Positions 12,251 to 26,355 of a stretch of 64,000 nt of DNA are shown here, piece by piece (the stretch's first letter is position 1; the number at the start of each line of letters is the position of its first letter). The notes under the pieces were generated by a model, which worked only from the letters and a program-made list of their open reading frames with translations, was not told the origin of the DNA and did not search any database. Position numbers and translations under genes: made by a program. Origin of the DNA: Rallus limicola. Lineage: Eukaryota > Chordata > Aves > Gruiformes > Rallidae. Location of the stretch: the NCBI GenBank assembly GCA_022605955.1, contig JAKCOZ010000020.1:1601001-1665000 (forward strand). The letters run 5' to 3'.

Positions 12251-15200
12251 GAGTTGCACAGATCTATTGGAATGATTCATAGTTTGCATATGTCACGTGG
12301 ACTCGCTGATTTTAACCCTTCCTTGGGAAAAACACAAGTGCACCGTCTCTGCTGGGGAATGTCTTACACCCTGCTGGGACAGCAGGTTTAGGACAAAGCC
12401 CTGTCCCACAGGGAGCTCGGGCAGCGCTGGCGCTGTGACAGGCAATAAACCAGCTGCCCAACTCCAACACAGCACTTTGACATTGGTGACTGTGGCACTG
12501 GGGCAAGAGAACCATTAATCCAGGAACACAAAACACAGCTGAACGGGTCTGACCATTTGGAGCAGGGTTTGGGGTTCCACCCCCACTCTACTTTCAGGCA
12601 TGTTACTGCAAGCACGGGCTCGCTGTCCGTCCCCAGCTCTGCTCCCGCCCCAGCAGCCCAGGCACCATGGGGTTGGTGCTGTCACTGCAAAGCCAGAAAC
12701 ACACTGGGGGGCGGGGATGAGAGGACCCCATGGATAAAAGCAGGTAAGACTGAGCTATCAGATATCCCCAGCCATGGGGTTTCTGGGAGCAGCCCCTTCG
12801 GGAGGGCAGCAGAAATACAAGCTACAGTTTTCAGTCCCTAAATGTAAGTAGTGTTCAAAGTCACAACGTGGCTGGATTAGAGCTGAGGGTAAGAGAGATA
12901 CAGGTATGAAGGTAAGAAAGGCATGTGGAAAGCTACCCGCTCTCTTGTTTATTCAAGGGGGGGGTTGTTGCTGTTGCTTAATTCACAATACAAAGTACCA
13001 CAGTCTTGCATCATGCTCTCCTCCCCTAAAGCTTTCAGGAAGAGATTAAATGGAATGACAATTTTCTAGATAATATTTTATGCCAGGGCCCTCACTAAAC
13101 TTTTATTGCATCAGAAATCCTAGTGGGAAGCACGCAAGTGTGAAGTGCTCTGGGGCAATGGGGTGCCTGGCTTTAAACACTGGTTTCAAGAGTTGAGCTC
13201 CACCAACCTGTAATTTATCCCCAAGAAAAACTTCAGTGACAAAATGCTGCATTCCACATCTTACCCTTCCTTTCTGAATACATCAGATTTGTTCTAAGCA
13301 TTCTCAAATTAGCAGCCTAACAAAACCCCTCAGTGTTCCAAGGGGATCCAACCCTCTTTGCATCAGGTAGCTCGCCCTTTTGCAGAGCTACAGAGTTGGC
13401 TTTGCAGGGTGATGAAGCAGTACTTCAGGTCAGAACCCCAAGAGCTGTGCCTTTCCTGGGTTTTTAAGGGAACAGAGAGGTTTTTCAAAGTTATTCTGAC
13501 ACAGTTAAGCATAACATTTCTTGGATGATGGAGATCCTGCATCCAAGGTTGAATTTTGAGACTTGCTGCCCATTTTTACACTGTTTAAGCTCTGCGTTTC
13601 AGACCTCTGTGTTTGCAGGGGCAGCTCTGTGCTTCCTGCACACGGGGATTCTTCATGAGCTGCTCTGCTATTTCTGATGCTTTCAGGCTCTGATTCCATA
13701 GCCCCTCTGAAATAGCAATGGGAGAGCTCCAGGCTGCAGCTGCCATGCAAGTTAGTCAGCAGTCCCTTCACCTAATGAGGAGGGGCACAGCAGAATGGGA
13801 ACTTAACCCAAATTCTTGCATATGGCCCATCACAGACCAGGAGGAGATGTAGGGCTAGACAGCCACAGAGGCAAAGTTCTTACTGCTTCCTGTGAGAACT
13901 CGTGCCCATAGACGGGGCTTGAAGGATCTGGAAAGTCACTACTAAGTATATTCTACTTTCCACTCCCTTGAAGAGTGAGATGTTAGGCCCAATTCACCAT
14001 TTTCACCCTCAGAAGAGTGTAAAAGTGCTGATTTGAAACCACCAACAGGACTGAATTCCAAATCTCCTGGTTACTACTTGAACACACCGCTCGGTCTTTA
14101 CGCACCCTCAGCACCCGAGTTGCTACTTAGATTAACACTTTGATTAACATCACACAACACTGTTTCAGAGACAATCAGATGCTCTGGCACCACCCAATTC
14201 AAAGGGTTGAAGCCTTTTCCACCCCTCCACCCGAAGTGCAGACTCCATGTGCTCCTGCCCAGGCCCACGCCAAAACCAGCCGAGCTCAGCAGCTGCCAGG
14301 AGACCGACAGGCTACACGGCCAAACTTAGTTTCCTTAGAAAACCCATCTAAAAATAACAGGCCTGAAAAACCCCACACGTTATGTTTTAAGAACGTGTGC
14401 TGGGATACTGCTTTATTAAAATGCATCTGCACAGGGATTACAGGGAAGAAACATCCTCCAAAACACCTCTCCCTGGACACGGCAAGGTCCAGGTCGATTA
14501 CGTCATGAGCAAGTCAACCTGTTCTCTTCCTCCTCACAGGCTCCCAGAACGTGATGCTCTGTAGGACTCCACACAAACCTCCCAGCTCACAACTGTATTT
14601 TAATTAAATAACAGCACGTGGGTTACACATGGGCTTGATTTACTACTTCCCTGGTGAACCCACCTATCTTCTCACAGCCACTAGCCTACAGAACACAGCT
14701 CAGGACCAGGCTGATGCCCTGCAATTCTCTCCTGGCCACTTGAGTCCAGCAGACTTTGTGGCAGAGCACAGGTTTGTTTCTGAGCCAGGCCAGTACAGTG
14801 TTCTCAGGAAAACACCAGTTACCTCCCACGGCAGCCCCCTGGATCTCTCAAGGGCCCCAAAAACTGAGACCACGCATTGCTAACCAGTACTGCACACCTA
14901 ATTGCCAGAGTAGCAAACGGGGCCTCGTTATTCCAACATCGCTGGGTACTTTTATGAACAGCATCTATTCCACCTACAACTCAAACACACAACCCTGCAC
15001 AAAGGGGTAATGATCCCTATTTTCCCCCCTCGTTCAGTAGGAAACAAAATTCGATGGTGACACATTTTCCAAAAGCTTCTCTCGGGTCCTTTTGAGCTTC
15101 ACCTGCTCTCAAATACCTACAATTAGGCTAATGACTACCTAGGACTGGCGGGTCCCAGTCAGAGCAGGCCTGCCTGCAGCACTGCACCCCCGGCAGAGGC

Positions 15201-18200
15201 GGGTGGCTCTTGCAGCACAGCATGAGCTGGTCGAGCCCACGGGGTCTTTGGCAATGGCTGGGCTCCCCCGGTCACCACCTCCCTTCTGGCAGCACCAGCA
15301 GGCATGGAGCTGGGAAGGCAGCTGTGAGAGGTTACTGGGTCGGTTCTCACCTCCACTGGATGCCCAAGCAAAGCAGACAGAGCAGGGAGGGACAGGCAGC
15401 AGTGGCTTCAACCGCCTGTGCAAACAACCCACGGCCCTGATGCTCCCCTGCCCCACCACCCACTGCTCCAAAGTCAGCAGTTATTAATACTTCACAAGTG
15501 TTTCTTGCCGGTCATCATCCCACACACAAACAAGCACCATGTCCCAGGAATCACAAAGATCCCAACAGCTTCAACTCCTCCCCAGGCCTCCCGGTTTGCC
15601 CACCTCCCTCAGGCACAGGCTTCAGCGGCGCCGAGGAGCAGACCTGCCCTTGTAAGGCTGTCCCGGCCCTGCGTTCCACACCGGCTCTTTCTGCTTCATT
15701 ACTAAGAGAACTTAATTTAACCTCTTGTGTTTGACATTATGGACTATTTAAAGACACGGCACTGCGCTGAGCTCAGTTGCGTGGCTCCAGACTCAATTAC
15801 TCCTTGGGTTCCTCAGACACTACAAAACAACTTACATCTCTCATACACTCCCTGCTTTTCCCTCCACATTCTCTGTTTTGCCACCCGAATGGTCATGCTC
15901 AAAGGAGAGCAGCAAGCATTCCAGCTCGGTTTCTCACTCGTAACATCCCACAACAGAAGTGTTTACTGTGTCACCTTCAAATTCTCATTTAATAAGTAAA
16001 AAAGAAAGGCTTTAAAAGCACCCCACCATCTGAAATGCCAGGAAGCATTCCCAAGGCTTCCCAATGACCCATCCAGCTCCCACCTCACCACCCGGCCAGG
16101 CCCTGGCTGCACATCTGGCAGAGACACAAAAGCCCAACAGCTGGAATGATGACTTTGCTCTTTCATTCCACACCAAGACCAACTGAAGGGCTTTAACCCA
16201 GGACAACATGGAGGTTGCAAAGAGCTGGGGCAGACACAGTACATTCCCCTTTCTACCTACACAGAACAAAACGGTTTGTGCATTGAGATGGTTTCTTTAC
16301 AACACCCCTGTGCCAGTTCTCACCCCCCTTTCTCTCCAAAATGACTTGCAGCTCCACAAACCAAAAGCACAGATTCCCTTGGGATAATTCTGTAGAACAT
16401 CTGGATTTGGGGAACTCTGAAAAAAGCGCACAATTTCTATTAGATTTATGGGTAAAAACTGTCTGAGTCTGTCTGCCAGGTTAGCTCTCACTTCAGTGGT
16501 GAGAAGTCAGAGAATTAAAGCACTTCCTCTGTTACTGTCAGCGCGCTGTCACAACTGTTCATGCAACAGTCTCACTGCACAAAGCCTTTAATTTTCATCG
16601 CTGTTCATAGCACAATCTTTTCCTTTTAAGCTTCAAGAAGAAAATTAACACAATTAACTTAAGCTCAAGTTCAACAAAAGGCTTGTGTTCAGGTCCACCA
16701 ACACGAGCCTGGAACTATGCAGGCTCCTGACAGTTCAAAACACAGCAGCATCTCAGGACCAGAGCAGCTGCTTGGTGTATGGCTGCAGAACATGCTGTGA
16801 CACGCGTCGCCTAAGTGGAACAGGGGAAAAAATAAACCCAGGTCTGCTGAGGAAAAGAGATGATGGGATTCTCTGCACAGTGTCCATCCATCCCAGAGGC
16901 AGGGCTCAGACACCCAGCTCAGACACTGGGCACCTCATGCACATCACACCAGCCTTCAGGCTGCTTCTAACACTCAGAGCATCATCAGCTTGAGTGCAGG
17001 TACCTGTACCATGGCCGTTTTACCAAGTCAACCCCAATGCACAGGGACTCTTCTCCCCTCTGATTTTCACACAGAATCACACAAATCATCACACAATCAT
17101 TACAAAATAATTGACCCCACGTGGATTCGTTGAGGTACATTTGCTCCTCTCTCCACCCCTTCCCCTGTTTGCCATGCCTAGCTTTCCCAGCCCTCCAATC
17201 CAAGATTCCCCATGAGACTTAAAAGGACTCAGCCCTTTCATCTTTGGCTGTGTGATCTGGGAGCAGCTGGGTTTTGCCTCCTCCACAGTAGCACAAGTTA
17301 CTCAGACACCTGCTTCACCTGCCACAATAACCATAAGCAGCCTGCAATCAGAGGAACAAGAACAGGGAAAAAACAGCAAAGAGAGTTGCAGGGATGGAGT
17401 GATTTAGCACAAGGACTTTGTACAGTGTCTACACAGAGGAACATCTCTTCTGTGACCTGAAACACCGGGTATCTCAATATTTACACTCAATATTTGTTTC
17501 TATTCCTCCTTTCATTTTCTACCAAACCCGCACAAATCAGGATCACGAGGTTTTCACTCAGGCTTACTCAGAACTGAAGACAGTTTGCACAGAACTTGAC
17601 TTTAAAGGCTCTCCCCTCACACACAGCCAACTACAAAAGAGGCTGAATTCCCATTTCCAGGCTTTTTCTGTACATTCATGTACTGTAAGAGCCCATGGGG
17701 CCTCACAAACCAGCGGGTGGGGAAAGACTGCAGTTCCAACAGGTTCTGGATCAACCTTTGGGAAGTCAACACCAGCACACAGTAATAGGAGAGGCTTTTA
17801 AAGAAAGGTGCTGAAGTACTTCAAAAAGTATCTCTGCAGCAGACCAGTGTCCACACAGATCATGTCACTCCAGGACAAACCCTCATCTCCCACCCTGCAG
17901 CATACGGGGACGTGGCACCACACGCTCACTGAGACCAAATCACGCTGATAGCCGGCTGCGGGATGCCACTGCATGGCCGCCTGATTCCTGAAGTTCAGCT
18001 GTGGTGCTCCTGCTTTTATCTAGTAAATAAGAGCTGAACCCTTGGTTACCATCATACTATCCTGCCCACTCCAGCTGAAACACCCAGGGTGAAGAGAAAA
18101 CAAGCCAGAGCAGCCCAATTCCCAGGCACAGGAGGCAGGGCAAGGCTCTGTCCCACACACTAACCCCAGGACCCTCTCTGAGCACAAAAAGCCTTATAAA

Positions 18201-19085
18201 CCCAGTCATGTTCTATGGGAAGCACACCGAGTCTCCTTACACAGGCTTAGAACAGCAGGAAGACTGTTCCCTGCCACAGCAGTGACTTCAGGGAGGAATC
18301 CAGCCCCTTCCCTGCAGAACCACAGCATGGCTTCTCCCACTTCCCCAACACAAATGAGTGCTCTCCGCCGAGGTTTCACAACCAGCCACACAGCTCAGAG
18401 CTGCTGCGTGTTCTCTCCCTGAATACCAGCTGAAGAAAAGGAACGAGGAAGGGCAAAACAAGAGCAATGAACCCTTTCTGCAGGTCTCGCCCAAGGACTG
18501 GGTTAGATCACAGGGGCAGTGAAATAAAGGGCAAAGAAAGCAGCAGCCTCCCCTCCCCAGGTACAGCTGGTGTCGTACAACAAGTAAAGGAACAACTGTG
18601 ACCCATTCCCAGATTGTGATGCAAAGGGGCAGCAGACACCCTGTTCCTTGGGCACGGCACAGCCCAGAGCTGACACTCTGTGCTGATAAAAGCAGAGCTG
18701 ACATCAGACAGAGCCTCCCTTCCCACAGGCCCATCAACTCCTCGCTCCCTGGTTCCCCAGGGAAATGCACCCTCACATGCTGCTAAGACATGTGCAAGGA
18801 GCACATCCCCCGTCTGTGGAGAGGGAAGGAAGGGTTTTGTCACCCTAATCTGCGGGCACACCAACCTGCTTACTCCAAACAGCTCCATCTGTAAGGATGG
18901 CCTGGAGTTAGAAGCATGGAAACAGGCAGAACAACACCTCTGGTGCTCAGGAAGTAAGTGTTAAATGGCCAGAGGAGTCAGAGTGGTCCTTGATGTTCTA
19001 CAGCCCCAACAAGGTGGCAGGAACATCAAAGGGATAAACATCTCCTACATACCCAGTGATAATGTCAGCTTATGTCTGAACAGGT

Positions 19086-19132
19086 ATTCCCATCCCATCC
19101 TGTCCCATCCTTTTCCATTCCATCCCATCCAT
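19086..19132. repeat. CCATCC-type imperfect simple repeat
   Basis: Imperfect units of tcccatcc and ttccattcc. Confidence 0.7.
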
Positions 19133-19712
19133 GGACACATAAAACTCTCTGTGCAGCCCACAAGAAGAAGTCTCTAACACGACTCTGAAAAGCAGCAAAA
19201 AGCTGCTCCAGTGTGCAGCTGATTAAGCTTCTGCAAGCAAGGATCTCCAGCCAGCTGCATATACAGAGCACTACCACCCCTAACAGCTCCTTTTCTTCAA
19301 TCCTTTTAAAAAGCCACCCAGCCTGACCACTGAAACTGAAGCACACACATCCACACACTTCAACAAGGCAAGGAAAAAACAATCAGATCTTTGCTGGGGC
19401 ATCATCGTCTCCCCTCTCACGCACGCAGCACGTTGGCACATGTGAAATGAAGCCTTTTATCACAGAGGAGTGTTTTGCAATGTTTGCTGAAGAAGGTCAG
19501 ATCCTGAACCGTGTCATCTGCCTGCCAGCCCACCCCAGAGCCCATGTCTTGGCAGCAGGAACAGCTGTCCCAGCTGCGCGTCCCCCCTGCCCACCGCTTG
19601 GCTCCCATCTGCATCCCCTTCCCCCTCCCCTTCCCCTTCCCAATATTTCACGGTATCAGGCATCCAGGCTTCAGATTGGAATTCAGATTTGTCTGACTGC
19701 TTCTGTAGAAGA

Positions 19713-19915
19713 CACAGAATCACAGATTCAGAGAGTCACAGAATCACAAGGGTTTGGAAGAGCCCTCCAGAGCCCACGGGGTCCAACCCCCTGCCAAAGC
19801 AGGGTCCCTAGGACAGGGCACACAGGGCAGTGTCCAGACAGGGCTGGAATCTCTCCAGAGGAGGAGACTCCACACCCCCCTGGGCAGCCTGTCCCAGGGC
19901 TCCCTCACCATGAAA
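19713..19915 (-). mobile_element. CR1 LINE fragment, minus orientation
   Basis: Starts with the reverse-complement CR1 tail (cacagaatcacag, repeated). It continues with ggtttggaagagccctcc, ggggtccaaccccctgcc and the gggcagcctgtcccagggc block. 5'-truncated; not coding despite an open frame on the plus strand. Confidence 0.9.
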
Positions 19916-21881
19916 CGTAACACTCATGGACATGGAAACAACAAAAAATGAATAAATAATGCTATTTCCTAAAAATCTCGGCACTATCAGTCACCTCAGT
20001 GAGATAAAACTCCAGACCTTACATTCTCATGTCAGAAAAGTCCTGTTTAAGTACAAGTACTCACACTTCTTATGGATTAACAGCAAAAGCTGATAACCAA
20101 GAGTGGGGGGAAGCAGAGACACGGCAGCTCAGCTCCACTTGAGAGCTGTGCTCCCCTCCAAATGAGCAGCGTTGCAGTCACCAGACACACAGAAAAGCCC
20201 CCGTTGTTTTCCTTGCACAAGGACACTTCTGATAGAAGAAAACACCGTATTTCATGGCCAAACAGGCCAAAATAGTTTCATAACTCTAGTGCCAGGGTCA
20301 CCCCTGATGGGAGCTGACAAGCTGCAGTTTCCTGTTTCACTGGTACCCAGAGCAGGAAGCCAGCCATCCTTCTCCTCCAACGCTCTGCACCGTTACAGCG
20401 GCATGCAATCAACCCAAGATTAATAAAAATCTGTTTACAAGGGTAATTGCAAAATACAACTGTTAACCTAAGGTTTTTAACAATTTAAGTAAGATTACTG
20501 CAACAACTGGAGTGCCAAGACAACTCTTTGGAAAGCATCAGCCCTTTTGTCCCCCAAGCCAGGCTTGCCCTGAGCGTAAGAAAGGCCGGTTCAACATCCT
20601 GAACGTGCATAGGTTTTGTACCTTGGATTGTTCCAGTGTAAAACAAAGCTATCAATGTTAAAGCTGAGGGAAGGAGCTAAAAATATACCATGCTGTTTGA
20701 AAGCCCATGTCCATACCCATTGAGCACTTCCCTTCCATCTGAATGGAGGGGGAAAGACTGAAAAACAGGACAGAACCAGGAAATTCCTACAGCGCAGAAC
20801 GTTCTGGAAAGGACGGAAAACATTTTCTTTACGTCTGTTTCTGAGGAAAGGATCAAGCCAAGCAAAAGACAGCCACATTGTCTCCATTTCAGAACAAGCA
20901 AACAAGAACCCCAGGCTGAAGAAAGCTTTTTGTGGATAAACCTTACCACACCGATATTAGACATTCCCTCCGATGTGGGTGAAAGACAAACACTGAGCTA
21001 CACGCTGAGCGATCGCGATACGCTTTTGGATCACCTAGGCAAGATGCTAGGGAAAAGCAGGAGCCAGCTCACCAAAGGGCAGATATCTAACAGGGCAGAT
21101 ATCTGACCACGGCAAGAAACACAAGGTGGAACTCTGCTGGAAGAAGAGGAAGCTCTTTGCAAAGCGAAATGAAAGTCTGAGCCTGTCAACACGCACCGGG
21201 CTGTGCTGAGCACCATGGGCTCCCTGCAAACCCAGCCCAGCTTTCACAAGCAGTTCTGCTCTTTTGATCAAACACACACAATCCCACATGGGACGGGTTC
21301 AGCTTCCTCCAAGGTCCCAGTCTTTGCTTAGGGCATCTCTCCTGCACACCCAGCTGATCCTTCACCCTGCCCAGTGCCCAGCCAGGGCTCTTACGGTAGG
21401 TCCAAGGTGGGAAGAGTTACTTCTCCATCACTTGATCCAAAGGACTCCCACACGTTAAGGCACAGGTCACTGCAAAACCTCTTGAGCAGCCTTCCCCAGC
21501 CCAGGAGGCAGTCTGAACACTGCTGGCCGCTCAATTTTTCTCACCAGGAGGAAGAAGGGAAGAGAAGGAAGTGAAAGAAAATGAGCATGGGAACTGGTCA
21601 TGTCTGCTCGAGATGGTAATGGGAAGAGGAGTTGGGACATCTCTTGTTCCTGTATGAGGGAGTAAAATCACATGCAAACAAGAAAGGACAATGCCACACA
21701 AAGGGACAGTCAAAGCATTTCCTTCTGCATCAGAGGCCTTGCCATCAGTCCAGGCCTGCACTCAGAGCCCTCCTCACCAGCACCCTTCCACAAAAGCATC
21801 AGAACCTGACCTCAGGCATAATGCCTGATTCACCAATTTCATTCCATTTCCTTAAAATTTCACCACAACATTCAGACTGAT

Positions 21882-21912
21882 CTCATGAGAGGCAGCATGA
21901 GCCTCTCATGAG
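21882..21912. repeat. Perfect 12-bp inverted repeat, 7-nt loop
   Basis: ctcatgagaggc (21882-21893), loop agcatga, then gcctctcatgag (21901-21912). Each arm also contains the 8-bp palindrome ctcatgag. Confidence 0.9.
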
Positions 21913-22870
21913 CACCTCCCTTCCCAGCAGCTGGGCCAGATGGGGCTTGGCTCCCCCACCCCATAACAGCAGGAACCCCCTGAGGCCCAAAGAGCTTTTT
22001 TTGTGGGCAGCTGAGCTTTGGGGGAAGCAGGATTGGGCCCCATGCGCTACATTTATTATACAGATTGTAGGAGTCAGGAAAGGCCTCCTCAAAGCTCCCA
22101 TGTTCCAGTGTTGCCTGGCAGCACCATGCCTAAAATTGGGGTCTGCGTCAGTGTGTGCCTGAGCCCCACAGCTGAGACACACAGACCAGTGTTAAGAAGT
22201 GACGGACAGACAGACTGCACGCTATACAGGGGAGCAGTGTGTTCTCTGCAGAGTGAGAGCTGGTGCAAGGCATGCTGTGCTGAAGTGGGTCAGTGAATGC
22301 CAAGTGTGCTATTTATCAGGGCGTTTCTGTCCTCCTTTGCAAAGGGATCAAATACAGGCTTTTTTTTTTTTACCATCTGCCTAAAGAAACATCCCCAGAT
22401 TCCTCCTTCTCCCTGGGGCTCAGGAACCTCCAAGCACTGAGGGTTCAGCTCAGGCTTTCTGCGTTCCCGTAACGCTCTGAAAAAAGAGCATGCTTTCTGC
22501 AAGGGATTTATTTCCTTCCTGAAAGAGGAGCAGCCAGAAGCTGCAAGGCAAATTCACCTTAAATCAGCTCTTCTCAGCATAACCCCATGCTGCCTGACAA
22601 CAGTACAAGCCCCATCCCACCACACAGCTCCGTTTCTCCCTACAGAACACCACTCCATGCCCTGCACCACTGCGGAAGGAGCTATCTAAAGTCACTTATC
22701 AGGGTCAGCATTACAGGCCTTCGCTGACGGGTTTCAGACGAGGTGTGTTATTTCCTGCTTGGTCTGGAACCAAAAGGTTCATTTGCTGAAATTCCTTCTG
22801 CCCCCTTGACTAGGCTTGCTGTATTGCCCCTGCCTGGACCTGTGAAGTACTGCTCCGTCTCCAGGTCACT

Positions 22871-23064
22871 GAATCACAGAATCCCAGCCTGGTCTGGGTT
22901 GGAAGGGACCCCAAGGAGCACAGAGCTCCAACCCCCTGCCACAGGCAGGGACACCAACCTCCAGGCCTGGAGCTACACAAGGTTGCCCAGGGCCCCAGCC
23001 AACCTGGCCCTGAACACCCCCAGGGATGGGGCACCCACCCCCTCTCTGGGCAGCCTGTTCCAGC
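22871..23064 (-). mobile_element. CR1 LINE fragment, minus orientation (copy 1 of a pair)
   Basis: Starts gaatcacagaatccc, then gggttggaagggacccc, and ends at gggcagcctgttccagca. It is nearly identical to the first ~190 nt of the element at 23596 and belongs to the same subfamily. Confidence 0.92.
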
Positions 23065-23595
23065 ATTTAGCTTCATCTGACACCTGCAATCTCCATCTCC
23101 AGCCTTCACACCATGCCAACGTGCAGCAGTTAGCACACAGTCCATGCTCCCTTCCCAAGTGCCGCAGGTGTTTATTGCCTCAACCCTGAACCACTATGCC
23201 AAACACTGCATTTTCATCAGGCTTCATCCAGGTGTCAGATTTACCTTCCAGTTACTTTTTAAGAGCAGCTTTGCCCTGCAGGACAAAGTCCTGTCCTGCC
23301 AGTGGACAAGCTGGTTCAGAGAGCTCCCCTCCCCGTGCTCGAGCAGCTCCCAAAGACGCCGTTTCCTTTCAGTACAGTAAACACGAGCAGGCTGGATGAA
23401 CAGCTCACAACTGCTCCACCACAGAACAATAGTGGGAACTTGGCCATCTCCCAGTGTGAGCAAAGCGGACAACAGCATGGGAAAGCAGGAACTGAGTCAA
23501 AACAACTTTAGATCAAAACATTATTAGGGAGGCAGCAAAGATACCTCTTCTTTGCATGGATAAGCGAGGTTTAGCAGTTCCTCGCAGCTTTGTAG

Positions 23596-24046
23596 CAGAA
23601 TCACAGCCTGGTCTGGGTGGAAAGGGACCCCAAGGAGCACAGAGCTCCAACCCCCGCCACAGGCAGGGACACCAACCTCCAGGCCTGGAACTACACAAGG
23701 TTGCCCAGGGCCCCAGCCAACCTGGCCTTCAACACCCCCAGGGACGGGGCACCCACCCCCTCTCTGGGCAGCCTGTTCCAGCCCCTCACCAGTCTCTCTG
23801 CAAAGAGCCTCCCCCTAATATCTCATCTAACCCTTCCTTCCTTCAGCTTTACTCCATCCCCCTTGTCCTGCCAGTCTCTACCCTTGAACAAGCTGATTCC
23901 CATCCTGTTCCTCTGCTCCCTTCAGGGACTGGAAGGCTGCAATGAGGTCCCCCCACAGCCTTCCCTTCTCCAGGCTGACCCAGCCCAGCTCCCTCAGCCT
24001 CTCTCCATAGCAGAGCTGCTCCAGCCCTCTGATTATCTTTGTGACC
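23596..24046 (-). mobile_element. CR1 LINE fragment, minus orientation (longer copy 2)
   Basis: Starts agaatcacagcctggtc and extends about 250 nt further into the element than copy 1. It includes caatgaggtccccccacagcc and ctccaggctgacccagccc, typical of the CR1 region upstream of the tail. Confidence 0.95.
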
Positions 24047-26355
24047 CTAAAGATTCCCTTCCATCAGAAGCCCCCTCGCTATGTCGGGCCCCAGGAGGAG
24101 AGGGGCAGGGGCAGCCCGTCCCCCCTTCCAGCTGCTCAGAGCCTGGAACGACACGCTCATCGCCACACAGGATTCCCAGGTGTACGAAGGGAACCGAATG
24201 CAGAACGTATCGCCCTGAGGTAAACTCCAACTTGCTATTTCATAAAAGCATTTGATGGTAAATTAAACTTAATACCACACCTAATTATAACAAACTGGCC
24301 TGGATCTGGCAGCGTTTCCCTCAAGGGCAAGTGGCCTTGGGCCAGCACACCAGCCTACCGTGGCTGAACAGCACTCTCTCGTGTTCCAGAGGGGAACCAG
24401 CTTCCTTGGCTGGGTTCCTTTTGTCTGTCTGCTCTTAACAGTGACACAAAAGTCATGACTCCTCTTCTACAGCAGAATCTTCCCTGCAACGGGGCTTTGC
24501 TTGCTTGGATTACCTGCAAGGAAGGTTTAGCTGCTGACAGCAGCACAGCAGAGCTCTCTGACAGGTCTGGGGTGAGGGATTGTTAACTCATTGGAAAACA
24601 CATGTGCCTGGAATGCGATTGCCCCATCACCAAAGGGTAACCCTGCAAGAGGCCAGGAGCAGACACCATCCACAGAAATACAATGGGAAGGCATGCAGCA
24701 CAAACACCTTCCCTCTGTGACACAGGGACAGCCTCTGCACGTGGCAGGCAGAGCGGTGATTAGGGTTTCCTTCCATCCCTGTCCCGATGCTGTCGCGGCG
24801 ACATGGTTATTAACAGGCTGCCACTTCCTCTGGAATCACCGGATAAGGAGGTACCAGAACTGCCCGTAAAAATCCTGGCAAAACCAATCTAGATCTTACC
24901 TCAACACCCCAATTTTATTTTGATTTTATAACTATTGTTTAATGACTGCCAATAAAGAGTAAGATAGCCTTTTTAAACCACAGAGCTACAGGACAGTGTT
25001 TGATATAAACCAGGCTTTTGCTCTGGAACGCTTTCAGGCTGCAGCAGCAGTTTGTTTGCTATTTGAACAGAGAGGAGTGCCAGACTGAGAAGAAACACCT
25101 TGCCAGGAACAGCACCTTGCACGCTTAGGAGGCTCACCACCACCATCCACACCAGAAGGCCGACACCGAGCCACGAACCGGGAGCCCACTCTGACCCCAC
25201 AGTGTATCCCAGCACCACGCATGTGTACCAGAGTGACGAGCCTTCGGAGAGCAGCTCTGCTGCTCACGGGACACCGGTCTGCCACAGGCTTTTCAGAAGT
25301 TTCTTTTGCTAAGGTGGGGCCAAGGCCACTCTTCAGCCATATCCACAACACTGCCATATTCTCAGGGCACCTTCAGCCACTCACCTGCCCCAGATGGTTT
25401 CACTTCACACTCAGGTCAAACTACTGAAACCATCCACTTCACAGGGATTTACTGACCTGCCACGCGTGCTGCGGGGCATCCAGGGCAGGCCAACAGCTAG
25501 CTGCAAGGGGAAGGCCACACCTTCACAGCCCACCATGCTCCCTCATACAGAGTAGTGCACTGGTCCCTGTCCTCAGCTCTCCCAGCTGCCCCCTCAAGCA
25601 GCACTCACATAGCTCTCCCGCTGAGCCCCAAAATTTGGATTGCAGGTTGTCTCCCAGCCAGCACCCCAAGCCAGGTCCCTCACTAACCATCAAACCAGCC
25701 AGGACCATTCTGAAGGTGGCTGTGACCAAAGTCTCAGCTGGCTCCTACCCAGGGCACCCAAACCTGCCTGCAGGACAGCTCACACCCTGACACCAACCCT
25801 CCCCTCCTCACGAGTACTGTGGCGCCTGTTTAAAAATCAGCCAGGGCTCCTGGTTTTTTTTCCCTTCAGCACCTGTTCTGGAACACATCCAGAGGCTTCC
25901 GAGCTCCTGATGCTGCAAGAAGCCTGGGCTCCGCTCCCTGAGCTGGCTTGTTACCTGACCCTACTTGTGACACGGATCCTAAAGGCGTCTTGTATCGTCT
26001 GCTGCAAAGCTCCTCACGGGCTGGGAAAGGGATGAGGAACACCCCACAAACCTTGGGGATACTCAAATATAATCAAGGTAACGCATGGCCACCAGAAGAC
26101 TGGCACTTGCAAATGTAATGACAATAATTAACCAATTAAAGATGATGAAGAGATGACAGACAGGAGGAAGGTACATGGCAGAGCAGAGAAGGAAGTGATG
26201 ACGTGGCACAGGGCTATGATTCAGTCTCAACGTCAGTTGCTGAGCTGCAGGCGACCACAACGGGCCTGGTGCTAAGTGCACAGCACTGTGCTCACCAGAA
26301 CATCCAACGGGAGGGACTCGAGTACAGACACAGGCTGGAACTGGGCATCACCTGC

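Noticed and set aside
12206..12391. Plus-strand ATG with ideal context (ttaccatggcg) in the CpG-rich patch
   Set aside because: The 61-codon ORF (MATEGTASACC) has no recognisable continuation or conservation clue. It could mark a divergent transcript but cannot be supported from sequence alone.
19447..19920. 157-codon plus-strand ORF
   Set aside because: Its second half is CR1 sequence and the rest is Pro-rich simple sequence.
23617..24255. 212-codon plus-strand ORF
   Set aside because: It is the antisense of a CR1 fragment and reads as repeat translation, not a gene.
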